A stretch of 64,000 bases of DNA. Origin: Myxococcus virescens (GTDB taxonomy: Bacteria > Myxococcota > Myxococcia > Myxococcales > Myxococcaceae). The stretch is from contig NZ_FNAJ01000015.1 in NCBI RefSeq assembly GCF_900101905.1, forward strand, positions 1 to 64,000, given 5' to 3'. The stretch's first letter is position 1; each line of letters opens with the position of its first letter. Below, piece by piece: positions 56,565 to 64,000 of the stretch. Made by a program: the position numbers and the translations under genes. The notes beneath the pieces are model-generated. The model made no database searches. It was not told the origin of the DNA and saw nothing but the letters and a program-made list of their open reading frames with translations.

Positions 56565-57602
56565 ATGGGACACCCCACCCTCGAGAACGAAACGCCCTTT
56601 GCCTTCGACATGATGGGCCTCGCCGACGAGGACGGGCGTCCCCTGCTGCTGCTCGTCGTGAAGGCCACCTATGCCATGGGACCCTCCGGGCTGAAGCTCG
56701 CCGACACGCAGGCGCCGGTGACGTGGAGCGGTGAGTCCTGGGGCAAGCCCGGCGAATCCAGCGACAAGTTCGAACCCGAGAGCGCCTTCATCAAGCTGGC
56801 CACGGACGTGGCGCTGATTGGCCATGCCTACCCGCCCCAGAAAGGCGCCACCGAGGCGCTGGTGGCGCTTCAAGTCGGGCCGCTGAAGAAGGCCGTGCGC
56901 GTCGTGGGCGAGCGGACCTGGTTCAAGAGCATGGGGCACGTCACGGCCACCAAGCCGCTCCCCTTCGACAAAATCCCGCTCACGTGGGAGCGCGCCTTCG
57001 GCGGCTGGGACAAGACAGACACCGCGAAGCCGGCCTTCGAGCCGCGCAACCCCGTGGGCGTGGGCTTCCGCGCCAGTCCTCGCCACTTCGAGGAGGGGCT
57101 GAAGCTGCCCAACCTGGAGGACCCCGCCACGGAGCCCCTGCGCCACTTCGGTCAGAAGGTGGTGCCCGCGGGCTTCGGCTTCACGTCTCCCCATTGGCAG
57201 CCTCGCGCCCGATACGGCGGGACCTACGACGAGGCCTGGAACAAGACGCGCAAGCCCTTGCTGCCCAAGGACTTCGACCGGCGGTTCTTCAACGCCGCCG
57301 CGCCGGGCCTCATCGCTCCCGGCTACCTGAAGGGGGACGAGCCGGTCATCATCGCTGGCGCCTCTCCCAAGGGCCGGCTGTCCTTCTCGCTCCCAGGACA
57401 GTCCGCGCCGGTCGTCATCGTGACGCTCGCGGGCGGCAAGGACGCGACGCCCCCCATGCACCTGGACACCGTGACCCTGGACACCGATGAGGAGCAGGTG
57501 ACGCTCCTCTGGCGTGGACACGTCACCCTGGCCGAGGGACTCCACGATGTGCGGGGCCTGAAGGTCACCGCCCAGGGTGCGCGCGCGCCCAAGGCGGCCT
57601 GA
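56565..57602 (+). CDS. DUF2169 domain protein (T6SS effector-associated)
   Basis: A 345-residue protein of the DUF2169 family. TPFAFDMMGLADEDGRPLLL near the N-terminus and LTWERAFGGWDKTD and NPVGVGFRASPRHFE in the middle are the recurrent blocks. DUF2169 proteins sit next to PAAR-type genes in type VI secretion cargo loci and are thought to be chaperones or adaptors. The PAAR-like gene follows after 116 bases. Confidence 0.88.
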   Translation: MGHPTLENETPFAFDMMGLADEDGRPLLLLVVKATYAMGPSGLKLADTQAPVTWSGESWGKPGESSDKFEPESAFIKLATDVALIGHAYPPQKGATEALVALQVGPLKKAVRVVGERTWFKSMGHVTATKPLPFDKIPLTWERAFGGWDKTDTAKPAFEPRNPVGVGFRASPRHFEEGLKLPNLEDPATEPLRHFGQKVVPAGFGFTSPHWQPRARYGGTYDEAWNKTRKPLLPKDFDRRFFNAAAPGLIAPGYLKGDEPVIIAGASPKGRLSFSLPGQSAPVVIVTLAGGKDATPPMHLDTVTLDTDEEQVTLLWRGHVTLAEGLHDVRGLKVTAQGARAPKAA

Positions 57603-57718
57603 ACGGAGCCTGCGTAGGGACATGTCTCCAGCGGCGCCGCCGCGCTCCAGCTTCGCGGGGGCCTGGCTCGCACCGCGTGGCCCCGCCAGGGTATTCTGTT
57701 CCCCTGGAGGTGACTGGC

Positions 57719-58183
57719 ATGGCGGTCAATACCGGTGTGAACAAGATGTCCGTGGTGACGAAGGACAGCGGCGGCGTCACCGTGGCCTTCCCGGATGTTT
57801 GCAAGACACCCAGCCCGGCCGGGCCCGTGCCCATCCCCTACCCCAACGTGGCCCAGTCCTCCGACACCGACAAGGGCACGAAGAAGGTCTCCGTGGCCGG
57901 CAACCCGGTGTGCGTGAAGGACTCCAACTTCAAGATGAGCACCGGCGACGAAGCCGGCACCGCGGGCGGGGGCGTGGCCTCCAGCAAGACGAAGGGCAAG
58001 GCGGAGTTCGTCAACTTCTCCTTCGACGTGAAGTTCGAAGGGAAAAACGTGGCGCGCGCCTTCGACCTGATGCTCCACAACGACAAGAACACGCCGCCGT
58101 TCCCCGTCATGCAGGGGCCCGTCATCGCCATGGGTGGCAATGAAGGCAAGCCCCAGTGCCTTGTCTGCGAAGAAGACATCTAA
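57719..58183 (+). CDS. PAAR-like DUF4150 protein (T6SS spike tip)
   Basis: A 154-residue protein; GGAGG lies 7 bases before the ATG at 57719. It has the DUF4150 pattern: FPDVCKTPSPAGPVPIPYPN, SVAGNPVCVKDSNF and the GDEAGTAGGGVASS loop. DUF4150 proteins sharpen the VgrG spike and carry effectors. It lies between DUF2169 and the HEAT/ketosynthase-like gene, all in one direction. Confidence 0.88.
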   Translation: MAVNTGVNKMSVVTKDSGGVTVAFPDVCKTPSPAGPVPIPYPNVAQSSDTDKGTKKVSVAGNPVCVKDSNFKMSTGDEAGTAGGGVASSKTKGKAEFVNFSFDVKFEGKNVARAFDLMLHNDKNTPPFPVMQGPVIAMGGNEGKPQCLVCEEDI

Positions 58184-58195
58184 CAACGCGCCACG

Positions 58196-60793
58196 ATGTC
58201 ACCTCCTCCCGGTAGCCCCCTTCCCTCCGAGCGGCACGACGCATCCATTCGGATGGACATGGCCAGAGACTTCCTCGCGGACGCGTCCTTCTTCTGGACG
58301 CTGCGTGAGCAAGGGCTCCTCGCCCCCGACTATTCCCTGCAGGAAATCCAAGCAGGGCCCGAGCAACGGCTGCTCGCGTGCCTGGACGCGTTGCTGCTCG
58401 GTGGTCCTCGGGTCACCCGGGAGTTGTTGCTGCCAGCGCTGTCGTCGGACGAGCCGGAGCAGGTGGCCTGTGCCGCCAGCGTCCTCCTGTCACAGCCCGG
58501 GCAGGAACACCTCGGCGCCGTGCTCTCCACGCTGGCGGACGAAGGCGGTGCCCATCCTTCGAGCCACGGAGCCGCATGGGCGCTGGAGCTCCACCCAAGC
58601 CCTCGCGCTGTTCCCCAACTCCTCGCGTTGCTCGATGAAAGCGCCCCCGCCGTGCAGGCACGGGTGCTCGACATCCTGACGGCGTGGGGGACGGCTCCCT
58701 CCCGGAAACTGGATGAGGCCGTTACGTCGAAGGACAGCGCCCTGGCCCAGGCGGGACTGCGCGCCGCCCGTCGCGTCCCTTCCCGGCTGGAACGCGCCGC
58801 GCTTCAACGAGCCCTGGAGTCCAACGACGCGGAGGTTCGCAACACGGCGCTGGAGACCGCCTTGCGTCTGGGCCACGGCTCCGCATGGCCCCACTGCGTC
58901 GACGCCGTCCGTCGCAAGGATGCAGGCTGGGGACCTTCCGCGGCACTCCTCGCGATGGGGGGCGACCCTCAAGAGTTGGACCTGCTCCTGAAGGCACTCC
59001 AGGAGCCAGCGCTGCGAAAAGAGGCGCTCTGGGCGCTGGGGCTCAGCGGGCGCGTCGCCGCCGTGGGCCCCCTCCTGGAGGCCATGAAGGACGAGTCGGT
59101 CTCTCAGGTGGCGGCGGAGGCCTTTTGCGCCATCACCGGCCTCGTCCTCACCGGACCGTTCGTGTCGGAGGCGGAGCCCTGGACCCCCGATACACCCGAA
59201 GATGAAGAAGCGCCGCCCCTGGGCCCTGAGCACGCCCTCCCCGTGCCTGCGCCGGGAGCCGTGGCGAACTGGTGGCAGCAGGTCCAGAAGGATTTCTCGC
59301 CCCAGGTCCGATACCTCGGCGGGAAGCCCTTCAGCACCGAGACGCTCCTCGATGCCCTGATGACGGGCCCCATGCGCAGACGCTCAGCACTGGCGCTCGA
59401 GCTGGCCATCCGGAGCCAGGGCGCATTCCAGCTTCGGGTCCGCGATTGGGCTCCGAGGCAATGGAAGACACTCCAGGCAGCGAAGGCGGGCTTGCAGGGG
59501 CGATTGCCGCTGGGGCCATTCCGCGCCTTCTCGCCGTCGGCCGTCCTGGCTGACGAGTCCCCCATTCAAGCGGACGCACTCTTCCAGCGCGTGGTCTGGC
59601 AGCGCCCGCCCCCACCGGGTGCGCTCGCCATCACGGGCCTTGGGATGGTGTCGTCGCTGGGCGATGGCGTGGTGGGGAGCTGCGCGGCCGCTCGCGTGGG
59701 CGTGGCCCGGCCAGACGGGCTCGAGGACCTCACCTTCGTGGACGAGGACTCGGGTGAGTCGCTCCCCGTGACGGGGCATGCCATCCCGCACCTCACGCAA
59801 GGGTACGCGGGCGTGGGGCGCCTGGTACGGCTGGGGACGGTTGCCCTGGCGGACCTCCAACACCACTCCGGCATGCAGGCGGGGCCGCGCACGGGCATCT
59901 TCCTCAACCTTCCCAGTGGCTTCCTCCTGGCGGCCGCGGAGCGACAGGAGCGACAGGCCGCCAGCGAAGAGACGGAGCCCGACGGCGAGGCAGAGGACGC
60001 TGATGCCTCCTCTGATTTCGACGAAACGCCGCTGCTCGCCGAGACACTTCGCGAGCGCTACGCCGAGACACTCCTGCCCCGGCTGCTCGCGCAGGCCGCC
60101 GTACCGGGGGGCGTCACCCAGCAGGCCGTCTTCTTCGGAGACTCCCCCGGCTTCGTCACGGCCATGCGTGCCGCGGAACGCGCGCTGCGGTCCGGCGCGC
60201 TGGACCGATGCATCGTGGGAGGCATCGACAGCATCGTCGAGCTCGAGTGGCTGGACGCGCTGGACGCGCTCCGAATGCTGAAGACGCGTGAGCGGCCCAC
60301 CGGGCTGATGCCTGGTGAGGGCGCGGCCTTCGTGCTCCTGGAACTCGCGGACGCGGCCTCTCGCCGCGGCACGCCGGCCGTCGCCTACGTCGACGCCATG
60401 GCTGCGTCCTCCGAACCCGAGCACCTGTTCGCAGGCAAGCCGCACGTCGGCGTGGCCCTGTCCTCCGTCATCGCGGAGGTGCTCGGGAGCCTCGAGGACC
60501 GTGGCCAGACGACGGGGCTCGTCATCGCGGACCTCGACGGCACCGTGCCCCGAGCGCAGGACTGGGGCTACGCGCAGCTACGGCTGAACAGCGCGCCCCT
60601 GAAGGAGGCTGTCACCTGGTACCCCGCGGATGTGTGGGGAGGGCTGGGCGCCGCGACCGGTGCCGTCGCGGTCTGCATGGCGGCACGCGGGTTCGCGAGG
60701 GGCTACCTGCCCACGTCAGGCGTCCTGACCTGGCTCTGGGGATGGAACGGGGAGCGGGCAGCCTTCCACCTGCGCCCGCCCTCCGCACGCTGA
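58196..60793 (+). CDS. HEAT-repeat (TIGR02270-like) protein fused to a ketosynthase-like pseudoenzyme
   Basis: An 865-residue fusion. The N-terminal half (to about residue 460) has HEAT-like helices (e.g. AQAGLRAARRVPSRLERAAL and KEALWALGLSGRVAAVGPLL) of the TIGR02270 kind found in T6SS loci. From about residue 475, a thiolase/ketosynthase-type fold begins (GALAITGLGMVSSLGDG) and includes TGLMPGEGAAFVLLELAD. The three catalytic positions look lost: no Cys near FFGDSPGFVTAM, DGTVP instead of His-Gly-Thr, and WGGLGAATG where the second His should be. It probably binds, not condenses. It follows the PAAR gene by 12 bases. Confidence 0.8.
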   Translation: MSPPPGSPLPSERHDASIRMDMARDFLADASFFWTLREQGLLAPDYSLQEIQAGPEQRLLACLDALLLGGPRVTRELLLPALSSDEPEQVACAASVLLSQPGQEHLGAVLSTLADEGGAHPSSHGAAWALELHPSPRAVPQLLALLDESAPAVQARVLDILTAWGTAPSRKLDEAVTSKDSALAQAGLRAARRVPSRLERAALQRALESNDAEVRNTALETALRLGHGSAWPHCVDAVRRKDAGWGPSAALLAMGGDPQELDLLLKALQEPALRKEALWALGLSGRVAAVGPLLEAMKDESVSQVAAEAFCAITGLVLTGPFVSEAEPWTPDTPEDEEAPPLGPEHALPVPAPGAVANWWQQVQKDFSPQVRYLGGKPFSTETLLDALMTGPMRRRSALALELAIRSQGAFQLRVRDWAPRQWKTLQAAKAGLQGRLPLGPFRAFSPSAVLADESPIQADALFQRVVWQRPPPPGALAITGLGMVSSLGDGVVGSCAAARVGVARPDGLEDLTFVDEDSGESLPVTGHAIPHLTQGYAGVGRLVRLGTVALADLQHHSGMQAGPRTGIFLNLPSGFLLAAAERQERQAASEETEPDGEAEDADASSDFDETPLLAETLRERYAETLLPRLLAQAAVPGGVTQQAVFFGDSPGFVTAMRAAERALRSGALDRCIVGGIDSIVELEWLDALDALRMLKTRERPTGLMPGEGAAFVLLELADAASRRGTPAVAYVDAMAASSEPEHLFAGKPHVGVALSSVIAEVLGSLEDRGQTTGLVIADLDGTVPRAQDWGYAQLRLNSAPLKEAVTWYPADVWGGLGAATGAVAVCMAARGFARGYLPTSGVLTWLWGWNGERAAFHLRPPSAR

Positions 60794-60801
60794 GGCAGAC
60801 G

Positions 60802-61545
60802 TCAGCGCGCGAGCCGAGGAAGCATCCGGTACTCGGGGTGGGTCCGCAATTGCCGGCCCTCCGCCAACCGGAGCAGGGCGAGACCCTCGACGAAGATGTG
60901 GCGCTCGGTCTGGAAGCGCTCTGGGTGGGACGGCACGCCCGCGTCCTTGAACTCTTGGGCCCGCTCAACCAGCAACTCATCCAGCGCCAGGTCGAACGCG
61001 TTCTGGTCCGCTGACGCGAGGGCTTCGCACACGGCGAGCCGCGTGGAGCCCGTGTCGGCGGAGCACTGCTGGAAAGCGGAGAGGGCACGCTCGGCCCCAG
61101 CGGAGAGCCCCTGGGTTCCCGCGAGCAGGAGTTCGTGGAGGAAGTCCGCGTAACGGAAGTCATCCTCGAACTCGTCCTTCTCCGACCATTGGCGGGGCGA
61201 ATGCCGGGCGATTTCCTGCGCCAGGCCGGCCTCGCCCGCGGCGAGCGCATCGAACAGCGGCTCCGTGCGGCTGGCACACGCGAACCGCCCTGGAGTCGCG
61301 TCTGAACGCGCTTGGGCTTCGGCCAGCAAGTCCCTGCGAGCGGTGGCGGACTGACGCAGGCATCGCTGGAAGGCGAGCGTGTCCGCCTCCACCAGCAAGG
61401 TGCTGATGGCGGCGATGCGAAGGTACGTAGAGAGCCGCGTCAGCAGCGTCTCTCGCTGGATCGCTGTGAGCGGCTGCTTCAGCCCTTTCTCCAGCTCCTC
61501 AACCGCAAAAAACGCATTCTCGCGAATGAAGTCCATCTTCAGCAT
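60802..61545 (-). CDS. Imm49-family immunity protein
   Basis: A 247-residue all-helical protein from the ATG at 61545. KMDFIRENAFFAVEELEKGL at the start, then LLTRLSTYLRIAAISTLLVE and CLRQSATARRDLLAEAQARS, resemble the Imm49 family of toxin-immunity proteins. Its place directly after the toxin-Imm11 genes supports this. Its cognate toxin may not be the AHH protein. Confidence 0.7.
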   Translation of the reverse strand: MLKMDFIRENAFFAVEELEKGLKQPLTAIQRETLLTRLSTYLRIAAISTLLVEADTLAFQRCLRQSATARRDLLAEAQARSDATPGRFACASRTEPLFDALAAGEAGLAQEIARHSPRQWSEKDEFEDDFRYADFLHELLLAGTQGLSAGAERALSAFQQCSADTGSTRLAVCEALASADQNAFDLALDELLVERAQEFKDAGVPSHPERFQTERHIFVEGLALLRLAEGRQLRTHPEYRMLPRLAR

Positions 61546-61591
61546 CGACGAGCCCCCGCTGACTGTTCCAGCTTCAAGGTGAGTGCACGAC

Positions 61592-62209
61592 TCAGGCCCG
61601 CCCGCGGAACTCGGAGCCGAAGTCCTCCAACTCCTGGAACAACACGCCCAGGCAGTCCTCGTCCACGATTCGCTGGCCCAGGTCTTCACGAACCAGGATG
61701 AGGCTGGTCTGCTCCGCGAGCCGGAAGATCTTCACGTCCTTGGGGATCTTCTTCTCATTGAGGGCCAATCGCCGGAAATACAGCACCTGATCCTTGGCGA
61801 TGTCGTTCATGTCGAAGTCGGACTTCTTCGCGTTCATGCACGCGACCGACCCCAGCACGTTGGCGATGTAATACGGCGTAGTCAGGACTTTCTTGCGGGG
61901 CGTCCGGAGACGAATGGACAGGTATTCGATGGAACCCGCTAGCGTCTCCTGCTCCAGGATACCCTTGAGCTTTTCGGAGACCACCAGCATTCCGAACGCG
62001 TTCGGGATGCTGTCCGTCAGCGTGCTGCCCCGCTCTTTCGACAGGTCGAACACAAGGCCCTTCGGGAACCATCCCTCACAGCGGACGCCCTCCGAGAGGA
62101 GGTAACCGCGCCCATCCAGCTCTTCCTTGCGGAAAGAGTCCAGCCACGCGAAAGACTCGTCCTCATCGTCATCCACCCAGGGGTAGTAACTCACGCCAAT
62201 CCGCTCCAC
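61592..62209 (-). CDS. Imm11-like (DUF1629) immunity protein, downstream copy
   Basis: A 205-residue protein starting at a GTG (62209), 1 base after the TAA of a degraded toxin tail. PYYIANVLGSVACMNAKKSD and IFRLAEQTSLILVREDLG are the Imm11/DUF1629 blocks. It is about 90% identical to the upstream copy, with differences bunched at residues about 140-155 (DMNDIAKDQVLYFRR here). It is likely immunity to a relative of the AHH toxin that has been lost. Confidence 0.8.
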   Translation of the reverse strand: MERIGVSYYPWVDDDEDESFAWLDSFRKEELDGRGYLLSEGVRCEGWFPKGLVFDLSKERGSTLTDSIPNAFGMLVVSEKLKGILEQETLAGSIEYLSIRLRTPRKKVLTTPYYIANVLGSVACMNAKKSDFDMNDIAKDQVLYFRRLALNEKKIPKDVKIFRLAEQTSLILVREDLGQRIVDEDCLGVLFQELEDFGSEFRGRA

Positions 62210-62210
62210 T

Positions 62211-62300
62211 TTAGCGTTTCTTCGCCAAGCCCCGCTTCTTCGGATCTGCTGACTCCCCACACGCGGTGGGGCAGCCGGTGGAACTCCGAGTCGCGCGCCC
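62211..62300 (-). pseudogene. Remnant of a second AHH toxin gene
   Basis: Two blocks match the intact AHH gene in order on the minus strand. 62250-62300 corresponds to its ARDSEFHRLPHHMGS region, with a 2-base insertion. 62211-62242 corresponds to its last codons, KKRGLAKKR, ending in TAA. About 205 bases of the intact gene between these blocks are missing. The same 1-base gap to the Imm11 start is kept. It marks a duplicated toxin-immunity unit whose toxin has decayed. Confidence 0.8.
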
Positions 62301-62342
62301 CCGAGGGGAGGAGCCAGCTCCAACCTCAAGGAGATGCACTGC

Positions 62343-62960
62343 TCAGGCCCGCCCGCGGAACTCGGAGCCGAAATCCTCCAACTCCTGGAACAACACGCCC
62401 AGACAGTCCTCATCCACGATTCGCTGGCCCAGGTCTTCACGAACCAGGATGAGGCTAGTCTGCTCCGCGAGCCTGAAGATCTTCGCGTCCTTGGGGATCT
62501 TCTTCTCATTGAGCGCCAATCGCCGAAAACGCCTCACCTGCGTCTTGACGATGGAACTCATGCTGAAGTCGGACTTCTTCGCGTCCATACACGCGACCGA
62601 CCCCAACACGTTGGCGATGTAATAGGGCGTGGTCAGGACTTTCTTGCGGGGCGTCCGGAGGCGGATGGGCAGGTATTCGATGAAATCCGCCGGCGTCTCC
62701 TGCTCCAGGATGCCCTTGAGCTTTTCGGAGACCACCAGCATCCCGAACGTGTTCGGGATGCTGTCCGTCAGCGTGCTGCCCCCCTCCTTCGACAAGTCGA
62801 ACACAAGGCCTTTCGGGAACCATTCCTCACAGCGAACGCCCTCCGTGAGGAGGTAACCGCGCCCATCCAGCTCTTCCTTGCGGGAAGAGTCCAGCCACGC
62901 GAAAGACTCATCCTCGTCGTCATCCACCCAAGGGTAGTAGCTCACGCCAATCCGCTCCAC
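62343..62960 (-). CDS. Imm11-like (DUF1629) immunity protein, toxin-proximal copy
   Basis: A 205-residue protein with a GTG start (62960), 1 base after the AHH toxin stop, so it is translationally linked to it. The Imm11 features PYYIANVLGSVACMDAKKSD and IFRLAEQTSLILVREDLG are intact. At residues about 140-155 it reads SMSSIVKTQVRRFRR, which differs sharply from the downstream copy. It is the presumed cognate immunity of the AHH toxin. Confidence 0.82.
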   Translation of the reverse strand: MERIGVSYYPWVDDDEDESFAWLDSSRKEELDGRGYLLTEGVRCEEWFPKGLVFDLSKEGGSTLTDSIPNTFGMLVVSEKLKGILEQETPADFIEYLPIRLRTPRKKVLTTPYYIANVLGSVACMDAKKSDFSMSSIVKTQVRRFRRLALNEKKIPKDAKIFRLAEQTSLILVREDLGQRIVDEDCLGVLFQELEDFGSEFRGRA

Positions 62961-62961
62961 T

Positions 62962-63648
62962 TCAGCGCTTCTTCGCCAAGCCTCGCTTCTTCGGAGCGGG
63001 CTTCGTGAACAAGTTGATGTTGATGGGGCCTGCTGTGGACACCATCTCCCAGTAATCCAACTGGAAGTCCATCAGCTCCGTCTTGACGTCTTCCGGAGGA
63101 TTCCACTCCTTGTGCTTCTTGTCCTTGGCCAGCGCGTTATCCAGCAAGTTGCGGACGCGGCGCATATCGTCACTCACCAGTCTGGAATAGGCCGGATGAC
63201 TCCCCATGTGGTGGGGCAAGCGGTGGAACTCCGAGTCGCGCGCCACTGCGGGAAGGAAGATGATGTTCTCCCCATTGTTGATGTTGTAGTCCACGCCCCG
63301 AAGCATCCGCATCTGGTCGCTGGTGAAGTTCTTATCGGAGAAGGCCTCCTCCGGAAGCAGATGGTGTGCCTGGTTGATGTACGGGGACTGGCCAATCTTG
63401 AAGTTCTGGCCGTGGACGAAGGTGTACCGGCGCGCATGCGTCAGGCTGCCAGGCTTGATTCGCTTGTCCCCGCGCACACGGGTGCCTCGCGCCTGAAGCA
63501 CGCCCTGGATGATCTCAAGGTCCGCGTAGATCTTGTTCCGGCCACCATTGCCCTTGATGTGCTTGTGGCCTTTATCCCGATAGTCACGCGAGCGCCTGAG
63601 CCGGGCCTTCAGCTTGCCCATTCCAGCGAGATGATCTGCCTTCGCCAT
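62962..63648 (-). CDS. AHH-family nuclease toxin (T6SS cargo candidate)
   Basis: A 228-residue basic protein. Residues 94-96 (INQAHHLLPEEAF) form the Ala-His-His signature of the AHH nuclease family, an HNH/ENDO VII-fold group. NNGENIIFLPAVARDSEFHR and HHMGSHPAYSRLVSDDMRR follow, as is usual for these toxins. The N-terminal 60 residues are very basic. It has no signal peptide, in keeping with delivery on a PAAR/VgrG spike. It follows DUF6484 by 17 bases and precedes its immunity gene by 1. Confidence 0.87.
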   Translation of the reverse strand: MAKADHLAGMGKLKARLRRSRDYRDKGHKHIKGNGGRNKIYADLEIIQGVLQARGTRVRGDKRIKPGSLTHARRYTFVHGQNFKIGQSPYINQAHHLLPEEAFSDKNFTSDQMRMLRGVDYNINNGENIIFLPAVARDSEFHRLPHHMGSHPAYSRLVSDDMRRVRNLLDNALAKDKKHKEWNPPEDVKTELMDFQLDYWEMVSTAGPININLFTKPAPKKRGLAKKR

Positions 63649-63665
63649 GCGTGCCCCCGTGGAAC

Positions 63666-64000
63666 TCAGTTCAACTCAATCTTACCACCGCGAATGAGCT
63701 GGAGCCCCGAGGCCCGGCTCTCCACTCGAACCCCTCGAAGAAGGATGGTGCCGTCCCGGCGCAGCGTGATGCTTGCCTCGCCTACACGCAACACGATTTC
63801 CTTCTCGGCGCCGAGCACCAACCGGTCCTCCTTCGGGGTGTCCTTCGCCTCGGGTACAGAGGGCGCCGGAGCGCCAGCAGCGGCGTCGGGACGGCTCGCC
63901 ACCTCGAGCAACTGCTCCAGCAGCGAAGGAGCGCTGGTGGCTTGAGCCAGTGCGACCAGAAGCGGACGTGCGGGGTCACCGTCCTCGAACAGCAGCACGA
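63666..64000 (-). CDS. DUF6484 domain protein, C-terminal part (runs off window)
   Basis: The frame is open to the right edge. VLLLFEDGDPARPLLVALAQ near the edge is the recurrent DUF6484 block, and GEKEI-type strands (LGAEKEIVLRVGEASITLRR) with a DGTILLRGVRVESRASG end complete a VgrG/gp27-like beta module. DUF6484 proteins occur next to VgrG and effector genes. It stands at the head of the toxin-immunity series. Confidence 0.78.
   Translation of the reverse strand, partial: VLLFEDGDPARPLLVALAQATSAPSLLEQLLEVASRPDAAAGAPAPSVPEAKDTPKEDRLVLGAEKEIVLRVGEASITLRRDGTILLRGVRVESRASGLQLIRGGKIELN

Larger units (their letters stand above)
61555..63010 (-). repeat. Tandem duplication covering toxin 3' end, Imm11 gene and downstream leader
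   Basis: Unit A (about 62305-63010) and unit B (about 61555-62250) align. Each has the toxin tail, then the 618-base Imm11 gene with the same GTG start, then a stretch like CTTGA(A/G)GCTGGA past the stop. B also has the further toxin block at 62250-62300. Confidence 0.8.

Overview
The window is high-GC DNA (very GC-rich third codon positions) with closely packed genes on both strands. It carries many Cys-tailed lipoproteins, VCBS/FG-GAP and WD40-like surface proteins, Asp-Ala-Gly linkers, DUF1552/DUF1592 pairs and PAAR/DUF2169 effector loci. This points to a myxobacterium of the Myxococcus/Corallococcus/Pyxidicoccus type (Myxococcota). That placement is inferred from gene content, not from a marker gene. 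I see no rRNA, tRNA or CRISPR array.

Layout. 1-340: the end of an IS3-type insertion sequence, lying against an apparently truncated astacin-like metalloprotease gene with VCBS repeats (334-1938). 2.3-16.4 kb: housekeeping and regulatory genes, including a MocR regulator divergent from a DUF2917 gene, a WGR-like protein, an AraC regulator divergent from a WD40-like lipoprotein, a SAM methyltransferase, map with a SEC-C motif, a DksA/TraR zinc finger, a START-domain protein, a glutathione peroxidase and a HAD 5'-nucleotidase. 17.1-19.6 kb: a formaldehyde detoxification operon frmR-frmA-fghA with two FrmR/RcnR-like operators. 19.7-24.3 kb: small basic proteins, a three-gene envelope operon and a CheR methyltransferase. 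24.4-33 kb: M3 peptidase, DUF1592/DUF1552 pair, tandem CAP-domain lipoproteins, dienelactone hydrolase and FKBP isomerase. 33.1-40 kb: DUF3445 heme-dependent demethylase-like protein, a beta-helix protein with a diheme cytochrome (SO2931/SO2930-like), and a binding-protein-dependent transporter without an ATPase gene. 40-49.2 kb: a tiny secreted six-cysteine peptide with a defensin-like cysteine pattern, a tandem GNAT, a MATE exporter plus PPC-repeat lipoprotein, a hexapeptide-repeat protein, a 13-residue-repeat coiled coil and a MEDS-type histidine kinase.

49.2-55.7 kb is a four-gene minus-strand operon joined by ATGA overlaps or a 7-nt gap. In order of transcription it holds an RnfD-like membrane domain fused to VCBS/UnbV repeats, a GNAT-like protein, a GH3-type acyl-acid amido synthetase and a Rieske oxygenase. 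I know of no described pathway with this composition.

56.5-64 kb is a type VI secretion cargo island: DUF2169 chaperone-like protein, PAAR-like DUF4150, and a HEAT/ketosynthase-like pseudoenzyme fusion on the plus strand. Facing them are DUF6484, an AHH nuclease toxin, two tandem Imm11-type immunity genes and an Imm49 gene. Between the two Imm11 genes lies a decayed remnant of the AHH toxin gene. This shows that a toxin-immunity unit was duplicated, after which one toxin copy was lost and both immunity copies were kept.
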